In this document: one piece after another, positions 12,480-25,484 of the stretch
Position numbering within the stretch: the stretch's first letter is position 1
How the letters are laid out: every line of letters starts with the position of its first letter
Origin: Phoronis australis
Lineage: Eukaryota > Phoronida > Phoronidae
Assembly: GCA_002633005.1 (NCBI GenBank)
Contig: NMRA01000119.1
Span: 710,228 to 774,227 of the forward strand
Reading direction: 5' to 3'
Length of the DNA: 64,000 bases
The notes under the pieces: model-generated
What the model was told of the DNA's origin: nothing
The model's input: the letters and a program-made list of their open reading frames with translations, nothing else
Database searches by the model: none
Made by a program: the position numbers and the translations under genes

Positions 12480-12930
12480 TCAAGGAATATGAGGTGGCAT
12501 AAGTGGCGTTTACACTACAAAAGTTGACACGGATCAGCTGACACGGAACAAGTTGTTCCAGCGCAAGTATGTGTGTAAACGGGACTGAACTGGAGCAAAA
12601 CTGACACCGCGGTGACAACTTTTGTCACCCGTTTGTGAGGTAGAGCAATTTGCGCTAGAACATCTTGCTCCGTGTCAATTATGTGTCTAAACGCGAAACT
12701 GGGGCAAGGCGGAAAGGATCACCTCTTACTGCGCTTGTGTAATGACCTAAATACAGGTTCTCTGTCTCTTCAACTCCCGTCATTTGTAAACCCGCGCATG
12801 TGTGATCCACTCTCCAGCCTACAATTTCCGTCTTGCCACAGACAGTGAGTTATGTGTGTAAACGGACGGACGCTTGACACCAATCAATTTGCTCCGTTTC
12901 AGTTGTGCTGGGCCAAAAGTTGATGTCTAA
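12480..12930. repeat. MITE-like block with GTGTAAACGG motifs
   Basis: The phrase GTGTAAACGG, or GTGTCTAAACG, recurs about five times, together with its inverse GCGTTTACAC at the left end, GACACGG and GGAGCAA. The inverse start and the forward GTCTAAACGGGAT at the right end suggest terminal inverted repeats of a non-autonomous element of roughly 450 bp. There is no coding signal. Confidence 0.5.
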
Positions 12931-14149
12931 ACGGGATTATAAACTGGCAATGTGATGACATTTGTCACTCTTACTTGAGGCAAAGCAAGCAGTGCCAATC
13001 ACTGCATTTCGTGCCAACTTCCGCTAAACAGTCCTTCAGGAACTGCAGTTGAACTGCCATACCTATTTAACAGTGTGCAAGTGCAGAGACACCTACGCCT
13101 GAGAGTTTTTAAGTGGCCAATGTTAACAGCTGCTGGCAGTAATCATTAGTTTCCACAGTTAAAACGCCCCAATTTTGGAAAGAACGACAACCCAAAGTCA
13201 CCTTTCCCATTTTCCAAAGGCTTCTAACATTACTGCAAAAGTCCACAATTTCCTGAAATGTCGCCTGCTAGCTATAGTAGAGCATAAACATCATAAAGCA
13301 TTTCCGAAAAAGAATTTCATTTGCCCACCATATTGTATCTTTTATTGCCAAAATTTCACTTACGAGGTTAACACCTTAACATCGCAAGAGGCATGAAACC
13401 CCACCTCATATATTTCTTTCCTACTATAGATTCCTTATGGATGATTCCAGCTCCAATGACCCAGTTCCAGCACAACACCAACAGAAATACCTTAAATGAT
13501 ACCAGTACACATGGTCAGCTGGTGAGCAACCACCTAACAAAGACAAAGTTCCCACACCTAGACACACAACTTGATACCTTATCTCATTAAGTTCACAAAA
13601 CAGGAACCAACATGCGGTTCCGAAACTGCGACTTGTGAATAACGAAATGACCATCTCTACCGAGAGTCGTGAACATTCTTGCTAAGTTTTTGATTGAGAA
13701 GCAATACCATTGTTTCTATTGATGTTTTGCCATTAACAGCTCAAATGATAAACTACAAAGTAAACCATAAGCAGATCAAAGGAAAAATCAACCAAGAAAT
13801 ATTTTTCATAAGGTGCATTCAAAGTTTTGTTTTCCAACTGCCCGCTTGGCGCTTTCCAGTCAGTGAGTACAAACCCAGACCAAATTAAAAACTGACCACT
13901 TGCCTCCCAACAGCTGTATCCCTAAGTTCATGTAATTAATGGTCAGTCTTAGGGTCACACACATGGTAGAACTCTTAGGAACAAGTTCCCATGGTAACCC
14001 GAAGGCTCCCATGTGCAAAAAATTCTACAGGAATCTGGCATGGGCTAGTTAAGCTTTGGGAATCAATATGCCTTCTCATGACTCTACACATCAGTTAATG
14101 GGTTTAAGTATTTGTGTGCATTGCACAGTTTCTGATATTTTCAAAATCC

Positions 14150-14400
14150 AAATTTTAACAACCATAAAGCTAACAGATTGTCTCTAAAAAGTTTGATGCA
14201 GACTTTAACAATAATGAAATGAGACCAAAGTATTTCACGTAGGTAATAAGTAAATTTTGCATTATACGGTTTCTCATTTTTTCAGTCAAAACGCAAATAC
14301 ACTATTAGCCACAAAGCTAAAAGACTGCCTCTAAAAAGTTTGATACAGATTTTCTTAACAATAATGAAACAAGACCAAAGTATTTCACATGGAATATATG
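14150..14400 (+). repeat. Diverged direct duplication, about 135-bp period
   Basis: CTCTAAAAAGTTTGATGCAG, ACAATAATGAAAT, GACCAAAGTATTTCAC in the first unit recur in the same order as CTCTAAAAAGTTTGATACAG, ACAATAATGAAAC, GACCAAAGTATTTCAC in the second. Similarity also extends upstream through CATAAAGCTAA and CACAAAGCTAA. This is a local tandem duplication with accumulated changes. Confidence 0.8.
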
Positions 14401-15052
14401 TAACATTTAAACCATGTGTTAAAACCCAGCATAGGTAGTCACCAATGCTCAGTGACCTCATATTCAAGGCTATAACCACCTGTTAACAACCACTAAAGTG
14501 TACAAATATTTCTACAAACAAAATGCAACGTGAATGACGCGAATTATCTATGATTGAAGTGAATTACTCCTTCCGTAAAAAGGTCTTGCAAGGCAGACAC
14601 TGCACAGGATAAATAAGAAGCTGCATAGTGGATGACACCTAACAGTGCGTGCTACACGGTCAGGGTTTAGAGGCCTTAAAACCAGCACCAAACCCCCTTT
14701 GGAAATAGGAAACAAATGTCATATGCATTTCAAGAGTATCGTATTAGCTGAAATTAAATCCGCATGCAAATAAAAACTGAAATATGTTGTACACTGTGTT
14801 GACTTCATCAAACTATCAACAAATCTCCAACCTGTGTTGTGAGGATTTGTGCAAAACCTTCAGATAGAAACAATTATCATTTTCACTGAAACAGATAAAC
14901 AACTAAATACCCTTTTAAATGGGTCCTGCAGAATTTGTCCTGGGCTGTCCATTAATTCATTCATTGTCAATGCTGTCCTACATTTAGAGGCAGGCAACAA
15001 GCAAATACACTCTTATCACTATCCACACAAGCTGGCAAGCATATCAACCTAC

Positions 15053-15158
15053 TGTCTGGCTTAGCTGGTGAAGCATAATATCCCTGGGTAGATACATGAC
15101 AGTAGTCATTTTGGTGGTACGGCATTGCCTGACCAGATCCTGTAGCCCAATAAGCCAT
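15053..15158 (-). CDS. ROR: Candidate first coding exon of ROR (A/B domain)
   Basis: On the minus strand an ATG in a strong context (GGACATGG) opens 35 codons plus one base, starting MAYWATGSGQAMPYHQ and ending YYASPAKPD, rich in Tyr, Gln, Ser and Pro as nuclear-receptor N-termini often are. The exon would end in A before GTAGGT. That single base joins the two bases that open the zinc-finger exon at 9,774, giving Thr followed by HIEVIPCK in frame. The phase match, coding-like composition and ATG-free upstream DNA support the call. Against it, the donor ACA-GTAGGT is not a strong consensus, A/B domains are poorly conserved so no family motif can be checked, and a competing phase-2 donor lies five bases further on. 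Confidence 0.45.
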
Positions 15159-15450
15159 GTCCACTCTATAGGAGCACCAACCTAAATCTGCCGACCTTTG
15201 GTGTTAGACAGCTTAGACAAATATGTTTGCCTGTCTGACGGAGATATACAATCTATCAAGGCAGGGGCAGTGTCCTTAGAGAACCCCTTGCCACCTTGCT
15301 CGGCTGACTATCTGCCGGCTATGAAGCAAGCCAGGGTCACGGATGGGGCAAAAGGTCGAGACCTGGGTGAAAGTCCTATTGGTAGCAGTGTTCAACTTGC
15401 TGGTGATTGCTGGGTAATGTCTTGTGACGAAATAACAAATGTGAATTCAA
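15159..15450 (-). promoter_or_regulatory. Possible 5' UTR / promoter-proximal region of ROR
   Basis: For about 290 bases upstream of the candidate ROR start there is no ATG on the minus strand, and base composition is more GC-rich than the surroundings. Both fit a 5' leader. The plus strand over the same block carries a 92-codon ORF (15,198-15,476). I treat it as antisense chance because it has no recognised domain and no splice partners. No TATA box was identified. Confidence 0.3.
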
Positions 15451-17007
15451 ACACATCACGTGATCATGAGAAGTAGGTAACCTTCATAAACTAACAATAA
15501 ATGTTTATCAAGAGATTTTCAGAAGAAAAAGTGCACGCAGAAGGTAGGATGGGCTGCAATGTGACAAGTTATCTCGGGTAAACAATCTGTTGAGAGTGTG
15601 TGCCTAAATGTAATATATGATTAGTCATCTAAGAAACATGGCAATTGAGAATGAAATTTACAAAACAGCAGCAAACAACAGGGGGGAAATAACACTGTCA
15701 ACAAATAAAACGAGATACACTTTATGCATAAATATCTTGTCAACTGGACAAAATAAGCAACCTGTAACATGTGAGCAAATGAATAAAAAACAATTCACGG
15801 GCAAGTATGAGACTTAGAATTCGTCAAGTAACATGAAATGAAAATTAAGTGATGTCACTACCTATTTTGCTCGTACTAAAAGAGAACACGTGATTGAGAT
15901 GAAGATTGGAGGCTAACAACGGACAGGATGTTGTACTCTTACTACACCCGTATTCTATGCAGAAATTTTTAATTTTTATGTTCATTTTATGACAGATGCA
16001 TAGACACAAGGCACGGCTCGACATAAACAACTACAAAGTCGAAAATACCAAAGGAAAAATTCAAAATACAAGTAGAAAATTGGGCCCACTTGTAGATACG
16101 TCCTCCGTTTTTTTTTTTTGTCGTCAGTTTTTACGAGTGCAAATTTGGAAATACTGGTGCAGAATACGCCGTCACTCATATTTTCATATTTTCGAATGGG
16201 CATTTTTGCCTGTCTCGCGCACTGTAAAGGGGCGTTGCTATGTATTCATTTATAGCAGTAATACAAAAGTGGCCCAACAAAAGGTCTGTATATCAAAACC
16301 CCTTTTGGATCTCCCCTAAATCCCGGCCTGGAACAAGTTCAGTTTGTAATCAACATAGCAAGATTTCACGCAGCTTGACAGGATTTCGACGAACCTTCGA
16401 ACATTTTTGTGAGGACACACTATGGTGAGCAAGTGATATTCCATTTTCTCACTTTTTCATAAAAGTTATGTAACATCAAATCAATGCGTAATAGGGTTCA
16501 AGTTTTGAACCAAAGCAATCATTACAAATGCAACGGAAAATGAAGGGCATTCACGACAATGTTAAGTGGAACTTGTAAAACGAAAAAAAAAATTTAGGTA
16601 GATATTTATCTCTGACATTTTACCACAACCCTCTTGTGCTCAAATTGGTGAGTTGACAAACACAAGGTAGCTCTACACATTTGTTTGACACAGCTGTACT
16701 TAATATGCATCAATGTAAAGTGAAGCAAGAAACAGACCACAGTAAAAGCAACAGGAAAACTCATTTCCAGTGAAACTGAGGTAATCAACAAGTGTTATTG
16801 GGATGGATGGGACGTACGTACATCCAGAATAACTATTCCTGAAAAATAATTGAAATTAACCTTAGAAAAGAATAAAGTATCAAAGAATATACCCACAAAT
16901 GTTTCTTACCGAGACAATTTGTACAAGTTATTTCTAGGCAGTGACGTGCTAATATTTATGTGAATAAACTTTTCTTTGACAATTTTGAAGCTGCACATAA
17001 GGCCAAA

Positions 17008-17650
17008 TTTCTGTCTTACCGTAAGTTTTAAGTCACTTTTCATGATACACACCTTTGGTCTTACGCTTCCACGTCCCATTTGGTGAGGAAAGTTTAGCCA
17101 AGTGCGTTAATTGGGTCCTACAGCCAATCAATTATACGAGCAACACCGTCCAGATACAATTGGTAGAAACTAGCTCAGTATCCAGAGCAGTTAAGTGAAT
17201 GAAAATACTAAGTTAAGATCCTTTTGGAGCCAAAGAACTGTACCTTTTTTTAAGTGTACAGCCGTTTCGTCTATATCTCACGGACTTGATTCACCACTGG
17301 GTGCGCCCTCTGTCGTAGACATTAGGGAATCCCCAGTACTGTTTTTATCATTTTAGTCTACAACAGAGGGCGCACCCGGTGGTGAATCATGTCCGTGAGA
17401 TATGGACGAAATGGCTGTACTTAACACATCAAGGTATGACGCTTCTTTGGTTCCAAAAGGAATCTTAACTTAGAATATTTTCATCACATAAATGGAACCC
17501 AGTAATATATACAGTCTTAGTTGTGTGTATAGTCACAGGCTTTGCATTTTTGCTTAAGTGAGGTTTAATCATTTTTCAAAATTAGTTGTGTGGAGTGCAA
17601 GATCAAATTTCTGTCTTAAATCTTAAGTCCCTTTTCACGAAACAGACCCC
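17008..17650. mobile_element. Nested inverted-repeat element, outer repeat AAATTTCTGTCTTA
   Basis: Direct repeats containing AAATTTCTGTCTTA then TAAGT(C)CCTTTTCA lie at about 17,008 and 17,606. Between them, at 17,208-17,473, is a near-palindrome whose arms read CTAAGTTAAGATCC, CCAAAGAA, GTACAGCC, CTCACGGAC and GAGGGCGCACCC, with a spacer of some 40 bases near 17,325-17,360. Right-end sequence (TTTTCATCAC, AAATGGAACCCAGTAATA) recurs near 33,496. No coding sequence is present. This is best read as a hairpin-type non-autonomous DNA element with relatives. Confidence 0.8.
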
Positions 17651-18224
17651 TGTTCTCAATATGCACACATCTCCAGTTTCAAGTGATTTTTTGGGCTTGT
17701 TAAGAAACAACACCTTGTTATTGCCTTGCTGAACAAATTGGCTTGTCACAGTGGGTCATTTTATACAAGCATGTCTCAGAGCAAGAAGGAACTGACAGTG
17801 CAATAAACCACAACTTACAAAAAACCACCATTTATCCATAAGTACAAGCGACAATAACAACAAAAGCACATGACTGACTCACCGTCAACTCTTAACCTTT
17901 TCATCACAAAAATTATCCAGAGTAAGGTTTTTATTGACAAGACACTCTCAACTTTTATTGATGTGCTATCTGGCAAAGCTGGATCAAGACCAACAGTATC
18001 AGACAAGCTTAATGTTCAATGCTAAACTCTAAATAAACAGTGAGGTAGAGGCAATATCCATATAACAATGGCTGGTATTTATGGCATGGAGTATGAAAAT
18101 AGTATAAAGCTGGACTATACATTGTGTAGACAGCCCAATGCATGAACTTTGACGCAGTGAACAACGGGTCATGGAATAGAGCGACACCTGGGTTATGCTT
18201 CAGACTCAAAAATCAGAAAACCAG

Positions 18225-18440
18225 AAAGCGAGACCAAGCAAAATCACGCGAGTGCAAGCCAAGGGTTTCAAGAGTATGCTCAGAACCTGACTAACATTCT
18301 CTAGCCAAACATTAGCCACTAAACTGATTGGTCGGTAAGGTTGAGATTTTGAATTGTGAGATGGAATTCATGATTTATGAGAAAGAATTCATCAATTCTA
18401 CTCCATAAGCGACGATTTCTCGCTGCAAGTGCGTGGCTAT
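18225..18440 (+). repeat. Repeat family R, copy 2
   Basis: AAAATCACGCGAGTGCAAGCC, AAGGGTTTCAAGAGTATGCTC and CTGATTGGTCGGTAAGG occur in the order seen in the copy at 180-510. There is a single core unit, not the 47-bp array. Confidence 0.65.
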
Positions 18441-21400
18441 CTTAGGGGGTCTGTGGAATGAAGCCCTAGGTTGCGCTGTGGATAGAAAGTTTCTCACAAG
18501 TTCGGCGAAGTGAAGCATTTAACTGCACGAATGAAAGGCACGTGTTTCGTGACTAAGCTCAAATGAGTAACGAGTTTGAATTCCACCGGAACAATATGGC
18601 TTACTTGCACCAACTTATGAAAAAATGCAACTTTTGGGAGATTGGTTATACCTTTAAAAGTAAATCAGGACATTATGTATTTTAGGCACCTGTTCAAAGC
18701 ATTTATTCCAAGACTTAAAAGACAAAACTTCCCGTAGTAGACAGACAAACATTTTTGCAAATAGCACAGCTATTAAAAGTAAGCATTAAAACATGACAAT
18801 ACATGAATCTTAACAGTCTAAAAGTTTCATAAAGATAAAACTTCCCCATAGTCATGACGGCTGGGCAGTGGGCAGAAGCCATACTCATCCTCAGAGTAAC
18901 AGATACTAGGTTCATATGTGTGGCAAAAATGCCAGTATTTTCCCTGGTGAAAACGCTATAAAACAGCTAATGTTTTAGCCGGACAAACAAGCTGTCCACG
19001 AAGGGGTCCTTTGTGGTTCACAGTTGGCTTGTTTCCTCACCACCCCAATCTGCTTTTAAGCCAAATATAATGTTATAACAACTTCACCCTTTGATGTAAA
19101 TTGATCAATGTGGCTATAAATGAAGGTATCTTAATGATATGCATGTGTGGCCTTTGATTAAGCAGTCTTGCCACAAAAGTGCCGAAAACACAGCAGCAGT
19201 AAAGCTCTACCGAAAGTGAACAAACGTCAAAAGACTGGCGTTTTTGAGCTGTGAGCAATTCATCCAGATCTTAAGAGGTATAAGTAGTAGTAATTTTCAC
19301 AATACCGGTAATCAGAATTAGCCGTCAGGCCAAGGGAACACTATTTGTCTGATTTACATAACCTTTCCCCATGACAGTCCAGCAGTGTGTTGTGCTGTTG
19401 TCACTAGAACATCAACAGAGGGCAGTGTCTCATTTTGGACACTAAAACTGGTGGCACCAGCAAGTATTCAAATCACAAAGACACGACAACTAACACTAGC
19501 TATGGTAATTCTTTACAAAAATAACTGCCAAATTTGTCAAACTTCTATCCTTCACAAGCTGACTGCTTTGCTGAAAATAACAGAAATCTTGTCAACTGCC
19601 AACTCATAGACAAAATTTTTTCGGCATAATTTTTAGGTTTGCTGAGATTTGACAAAACGAATTTTCACTTGTCCGCAGCACTGTGTGCTAAACAGGTGAA
19701 GAATTACTGCACAGATTACAAAATATTAAAAGGCAAGAAAAGAATTCACAATGACTAAATCCATCCTCATGGCAGAGAATGAAAAGGATGTGGCATGAGA
19801 AGACAATGGTTGTTGTCAGTTCACTAAGTTTAGTTAATGCTTTCTGCTGCAAAAAGAGAAATGGACAGAACACGAAAACATGGAAGTTGTGTTCGATTCA
19901 AAAATCAAAATGCTTGAACTTACGCATCACGGTGTTTTGGCCACGTCTTGAGATTTTAATAGGGTCATTCAACTTCCTTCTTTGCTTACGAACAAATTTG
20001 GCAAACAGCACCATGTCTCGCAGTTGATATCTCCAAAATAGGCGGGGGAATCTAACACTGGACTCAGCACACAATCCACAGGTTGAATAACCGATGATAG
20101 AATTGCGGAATTCCACCCAATCAAACGCACAATGAGTCAATCCTGTATTTATAGAGCTGATTCACTCCTTATACAAGCCCCACAGATAAGTTATATGGCA
20201 TGTGCTGTTGGTTCTCTTAAGTTTACACAACAGTGTATTGATTGATACACTGAGGCTCTCACAGAAATTCTGCCAAAATAACCCACAGGAAAGAAATTAC
20301 GAGACACAATACGTGCAATAAATGAATAGTAAAATGCTTTTCAACTTGATTTTTAATGAGAATTGATGTGTCAAATCAGCTCATTGATTATACACAATAA
20401 ATGAACAGAGGTGTGATAACCTAGCTTACAGAGTGAATGACCTCACATTGATCCAAGAATTGCCCCCTGGGTCAACCTCTGGTAACACCTTCAAGGATTA
20501 TAGTACAACTCCCACAAGAATCTCCAGATGACCATGAAACTGATTAAAAACTGTGGGCTATGTAATTACCAGTATAACTGTGGTAAAAGCAAACAATTAA
20601 CTCCTTTCAGTCCATGAGGTGATGCTGTATAAATCTAAGAGAATGGAACCTTTTAGGCCTTTCGGTCATCTCTAACTTAATTTGTACAGAATTTTGAACC
20701 TTCTCCATAAATTGAAAAAACAACAATCACGATTCTTAAACCTCGGAAGTACGGTATACCGTTGCATTAGCCAGTCGCAAACACTGTATCTGATCCACTG
20801 TTTCACTTCCTGTTTCTGGATCAAGTCAAATGCTAGTGTTGTTTACCAGGGCTGAGAAAGCAGTGGGCATCTTGTCAACCAAAGGAACAGTTATCAGAAC
20901 ATAGAAACCAGAGAACAGGGACAACTAAAACCCTGTGATGTTTACAGAACTGGCTCACAGAGCCAAACTTCCAGTTTGAGGCTTTTCTTTTTTAATGGAT
21001 TAAATTACCTTTCAGAAAAAGAAAAATGTGCCAAATTGACCAATAAAGGTCTTTTGAAAAAGGTAACATTCCCCTTGAGAATATGAACTCAAAAGCACAC
21101 CATCCACTATAGCAGGGTGCAGTTACAAGGAAGAGTACACAATATGACGTTGACAAGATTAATTTGCATAGTGGAGTATAATGCTTAAGGCTTATATTTG
21201 TCATAGTGTCACTGCCACTTAATACAACTGTTAACTCAATCAATATAATAATCACCCACAACCAAGGAAGATGTGGTTTCTTATCATCACTTAACGAAGT
21301 AAGGCTCAAACAAAACATAGGGGTGTACTGGTCTGAAATTTCAGCAAATATTTTGCAATTTCCAAGCAGAAGTTGAGGCTGCACACCTGTGTAACACAGC

Positions 21401-22692
21401 TGTGTGATGTGAAATAAGTTTCCCAGGGAAATAAGTTTCGTGACCACTTTTGCACATGCACCACTTTTCTCGTCACCAGAAAATATAGCAAAATTGTCAT
21501 TTGAGACAGTATTTGCCCGTATTATTAAAATGCAGTGATTTGGTTTGGTATCAATTAGTAATAAGTTAAAGAATTAGTTAAAACCTAACACGTGTCAAGC
21601 TCTTGACTTACTGGCTCCAACTTTTGATTATTCCGATAAATACATTGCTCAAGAAACTACGAAATGCAGCAAAAATACCACACCAAAATTAACAGTTAGG
21701 TCTAAAATTACAAAAGTTAATCATTCATGAACACGACACGTGTACTTAAAGCAGTACTGCTGCAACTTCTAACAACTGGGAAACTTACTTCTCAGGAAAA
21801 ATTATTCCCTGTGACACTGGTACTCAATTATCGGTAAGATCCAAAATCGATACTGTCTTATTGATAACGTATATTAATTGAAACTAGCAAAAATAAGGAC
21901 ATGGAAATAAAAATAACAGAGAAGTTCAGCCTTTAGTTTTATTGTAATTGGATAATCCCTTTAACTGCTTTTAAACTGCACCTAACTAGGCAAGCTCATA
22001 TTTTAAGACAAGACCTGCCTCCCGTTCAGTAACGCTAGGACCTCGCTAAAAAGCAAGACTTCGCGAGATTACGTGAGATATTGCCGTGTATTTTAAATGA
22101 GAACACGTGACTTTGACTAGGTTTTAGCTAGGTCCTAGCGTAGGTCCTAGTGTCTACTGAATGCACGCCTGGTTTCTGTGGGACATCTCCCTGGTGTACG
22201 CACACACCAATATTTTCAAAATGCGCTAAATACCTGTTAAGAAGACAAAGGTTTTTGAAGGTTCTTGAACAGACCACGTGCGGCCGAATTTGCCAACTCA
22301 AAGTAAAAAAACTGCTACTCCTGCCATGTGTACGTTCCTCGCAGTTTCTGAACTACTATCAAGTTTCTTAACTACTATTGACACACACTTCCAGAAAAAA
22401 AACCCAGATTTTCAAATTTCAATTAACAATTACAGTTGCAAGCTTATGGGAACACAAAGAGATAACTAATATGACAAGGACCTTCGCAAGTGATAAGCCA
22501 TGCTGCCACATGGAAGAAACTGTTGGCCTTTGTCTTTTGACTTTGAAAAATAGTGCAGGTGGTCTAATACACATTGCATCAGATGTGCTCAAGCCACTCA
22601 GTCAGGGCCATTGTACCAAACACCTGAAACTATTTCTTGTCTGTATTAAACACATATACCACATATAGACATATGTATGCAAATTAAGACTA

Positions 22693-22805
22693 AGACCGAG
22701 CTGAGCAGCTAGAGACCTGACTCAAGGGTTTAGTAGTGGGGTCCAGCAGGATTAGAACCCACAACCTAGAGAACAGGAGGCGAACCCTCAACCCAATGGC
22801 CAAAA
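22693..22805 (-). mobile_element. tRNA-derived SINE, copy 1
   Basis: Read on the minus strand, TGGCCATTGGG resembles an A box, and GGTTGTGGGTTCTAATCCT downstream resembles a B box. These are followed by a body with CCCTTGAGTCAGGTCTC, TAGCTGCTCAGCTCGGT. The same body follows tRNA-like heads near 52,421-52,625 and 61,181-61,463. It is too diverged, and lacks the pairing, to be a working tRNA gene. This is a SINE with a pol III type promoter. Confidence 0.8.
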
Positions 22806-23458
22806 GTTTTTTTTTTTGTCACTTGCATTTCTCCAAACATTTTGCCATCTGTCTAGTTTTTGGCTTACAGTTGTAGACAGATGTTCTGACTTTCAGGCTT
22901 TCAGCTTTAGACTAGTTTTCATGAAACAAGCTAAGCTACCCTATCTGTAAAGAAACAAACCCCAGAACAGTTACCCTGTACTAGAAATCACGCACGACCA
23001 TACAAAGTCAGCGATTCATTCTATAATGCAACATTCTGGCATTGGATACTTGTGCCAAAAGTTTTTGGCTTAAGCAAAAGAGTGCATCGGATTTGCATAG
23101 GGTGCATTGTCAGGCCCATTGGACGAAACACTTTAGCTAAAACCCACAAGAACCCCCTTATCGATCAACAGGTTTTCTGTGAAAGTATTTTTCAAGTCTG
23201 CCTGACTTTTTTAATAAAATGGACAGACTTTCCATCTGTTGTCATGCACCAATGTTGTAGCCATATCACGGAGCTATTCAGGAGCTTGCTACTTAGCCTG
23301 TAAAGAGCTGGGAAAGACATCACCAGGTGTTTCGACCTCACTACCACACTCAGGACACACTGGGCAGCTACCCATATGCCCAGTAATATGCCTGTGTCCT
23401 GCAGGGGAAATAGAGGATTTATTCACATAGGTTAACATTCCAGCTTGGCTGTCCTATC

Positions 23459-23590
23459 ACTTCAGTGGTGGCCATTTTGTTAGTCTGTGTGCTATGTACA
23501 TTATGCGCAAATTCACGAACACTCGCATCTCATAACTTAGCATGGTCTTATGTGATTTTGCCAGTGCAGACTGTCCCATGCTTCTCAGGA
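23459..23590 (-). repeat. Repeat family R, copy 3, inverted
   Basis: On the minus strand the order CAAAATCAC, GCGAGTG, TTCGTGAAT, CTAACAAAATGGCC, ACCACTGAAG follows the family R consensus. The copy is diverged and short. Confidence 0.5.
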
Positions 23591-24610
23591 CAGGAATTGT
23601 GGTCTGATGTGTATTCACTGCAATATGTATTCTGTGGTCAGGTGTTATGTAACAGGTAGACAGCTGATTGTGCTCTGGCAAGAAGGGAAATTATCAGTAC
23701 CAAAAACTTATTTTGTACAAGACAGATATATTACCCAGGGTGTTTGTTTCAGCGCAGGCAATTTTGACATCATTTTGGCCATGGCTGTAGTTAGAAATAA
23801 CTAACTTTTAATGAGGAAGTAGCCCAGTCTGGTTGGTGCAACTGCCAATAGAAACAACATTATCTTGACTGGATCAATACAGACAGAATTAGAAACTGTA
23901 GTCACAAGAGTTGAGAGGCTTTAGAAAACAATTATGATCTCATTTAGAAGTGAATGAATAAAAATGCTGAGTTTAAAGAGATTCCCAGCATTATTATTCG
24001 TAGGACTGTAACCACGGACCTCAATGAATGTCTCTGTGTGATATAAAACAATGACCTGATTGCGAAATACAAAATTTTAGCAAATATCAGTTCAGGCATT
24101 TTCAACTGTCATATACATGATAACATTTCTGACATTGCTGCTTAATTTCTGAATCAGCTGAAGTGTAAAATAACTCGTGGCATAGAAGACATCTTTAGAG
24201 GAAGAAAAGTCAACCGTGAACAGAGCACTGTTGCAAAAATGAGCGGTTTCTCAGTAACTAGTTAGTAATTTCAGCCAACAAAATTCAGTGAGAAATTAGG
24301 CTAATATGCATTAATTTCCAATGGTATACATAGTACAACCATCATAACCACATCAGCTGCCAGACAAGTAATGGGTTGGCAGAGGGCCAAAAATAGGCCA
24401 AACCAAGGTTAGGGGAAACCACCCCAGATCTCTGAAGTAACAACATGTAACATGACTTGTTAACCGTCTTGGAAAGGGAAGTTAACTAAGGATGTTCAGT
24501 AAAATACATTTTTACAGCAGGGGTATAAACCTTGAGCACGATGCTACATAGCTGTGAGGGTTTGCCCGGGCAACCTTAGAACACAACTAGTACCAGACTG
24601 AGACAACCTT

Positions 24611-25122
24611 AAAAGGCCCTTTCATATTGACTTAACTCTGGTCTGAGCGGAGCGTCGACGTAAACAGCGCAGTTAACTGGACTGTTCATACTGGCTTCGG
24701 TAGTTAATGACCATCGAAGTTAAGGGTTGGTGACGCTGACGTCATCGAAGTTATCGCAAGGTAGCGCTGCAAGCTAAGATTTTTTTCAAAGTGACAATTT
24801 GGGAACATTTAAATGTGCTAAATGACATTAAACTCATTTTTTAAATCGATTGGTTATCATTAGAGCAAAAATTAAGTAGTTATTAGTGACCGCACTACTC
24901 TGTAACTGTTGACGATAACAGTGGCACCTGGCGATAACTTGGATTGGACCGGAGTTAAGCGTTCATACTGCACCGCAGCGTCGACACTGCGGTCTTAAAT
25001 CCACCTGTTAACTGCGATGTAAACTGGAGCTGTTAACTGCGATCCAGGACCGGAGTTAAGTGTTCATACTGACCGCAACTCCCCAAACCATCGACGCGTC
25101 GACGTTAGTATGAAAGGCCCTA
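24611..25122 (-). mobile_element. MITE-like element family M1, copy 2
   Basis: This is the reverse-complement relative of 5,624-6,091. It starts GGCCCTTTCATATTGACTTA and ends CGTTAGTATGAAAGGCCCTA. Shared interior phrases include ATCGATTGGTTAT, GACGATAACAGTGGCACCTGG and CCCCAAACCATCGA. The copies differ by indels of up to tens of bases. No ORF. Confidence 0.85.
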
Positions 25123-25484
25123 AAGTGGAATTCGCAGGCTAATTCCTTACCTCTGTGACTGCTCGACCAAAATAGTTAGAAACAGAACACATAGCGACGA
25201 TGGGAATAAGAAGTACCTTGAAAGTTGCCAGAAGTTTTTATGAACAAGTTTTGTGGCGAAAATTGTGATGTGATGCTGGGGAATAACACTGCATGATGCA
25301 GGTTATGTGAGCCCGCAAGGTACGTCATTAGTGCAGAGGTCATCTACTTGCAGAATTTTCTGTTTTCGCATTTACAAATTTTCAATGAATACAACTGCAC
25401 TTATTACTATAGATTATGTTAAGCACTGTCGTTTAGTTCCAGCAATATGTTTGCATACGGTAGTATCCAAATACATCTCACAAC

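Larger units (their letters stand above)
9775..15052. other. Probable ROR intron, no exon recognised
   Basis: If the candidate first coding exon at 15,053-15,158 is right, this is a single intron of about 5.3 kb. I see no other exon with both convincing splice borders and recognisable protein. It contains a repeat block at 12,480-12,930 and a diverged direct duplication at 14,150-14,400. A 15-codon plausible reading, MPVFAVKGGFETAQE, ends at a GAG-GTAAAT donor-like site near 12,420 on the minus strand, but nothing links it to the gene. Confidence 0.45.
15451..24610. other. Intergenic or 5' ROR region, repeats only
   Basis: No exon with recognisable protein was found on either strand. The block includes the hairpin element at 17,208-17,473, family R copies near 18,225 and 23,459, a tRNA-like SINE at 22,693-22,805 and short poly-T runs. 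The ORFs of 60-150 codons present here lack domain motifs and have random-looking composition. More distant ROR promoters or leader exons could lie here unseen. Confidence 0.5.

Noticed and set aside
12337-12618. Coding exon with MPVFAVKGGFETAQE
   Set aside because: A donor-like site is present but no acceptor or partner exon. It lies at the edge of a repeat block.
15198-15476. 92-codon plus-strand ORF
   Set aside because: No recognised domain and no splice partners. It lies antisense to the better-supported ROR leader and first exon.
20992-21447. 151-codon minus-strand ORF
   Set aside because: No motif, random-like composition, and no start or splice context. The length is within chance for AT-rich DNA of this size.
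22693-22805. A tRNA gene
   Set aside because: A and B boxes are recognisable, but the stems do not pair and the sequence continues into a body shared with two other copies, so it is a SINE.
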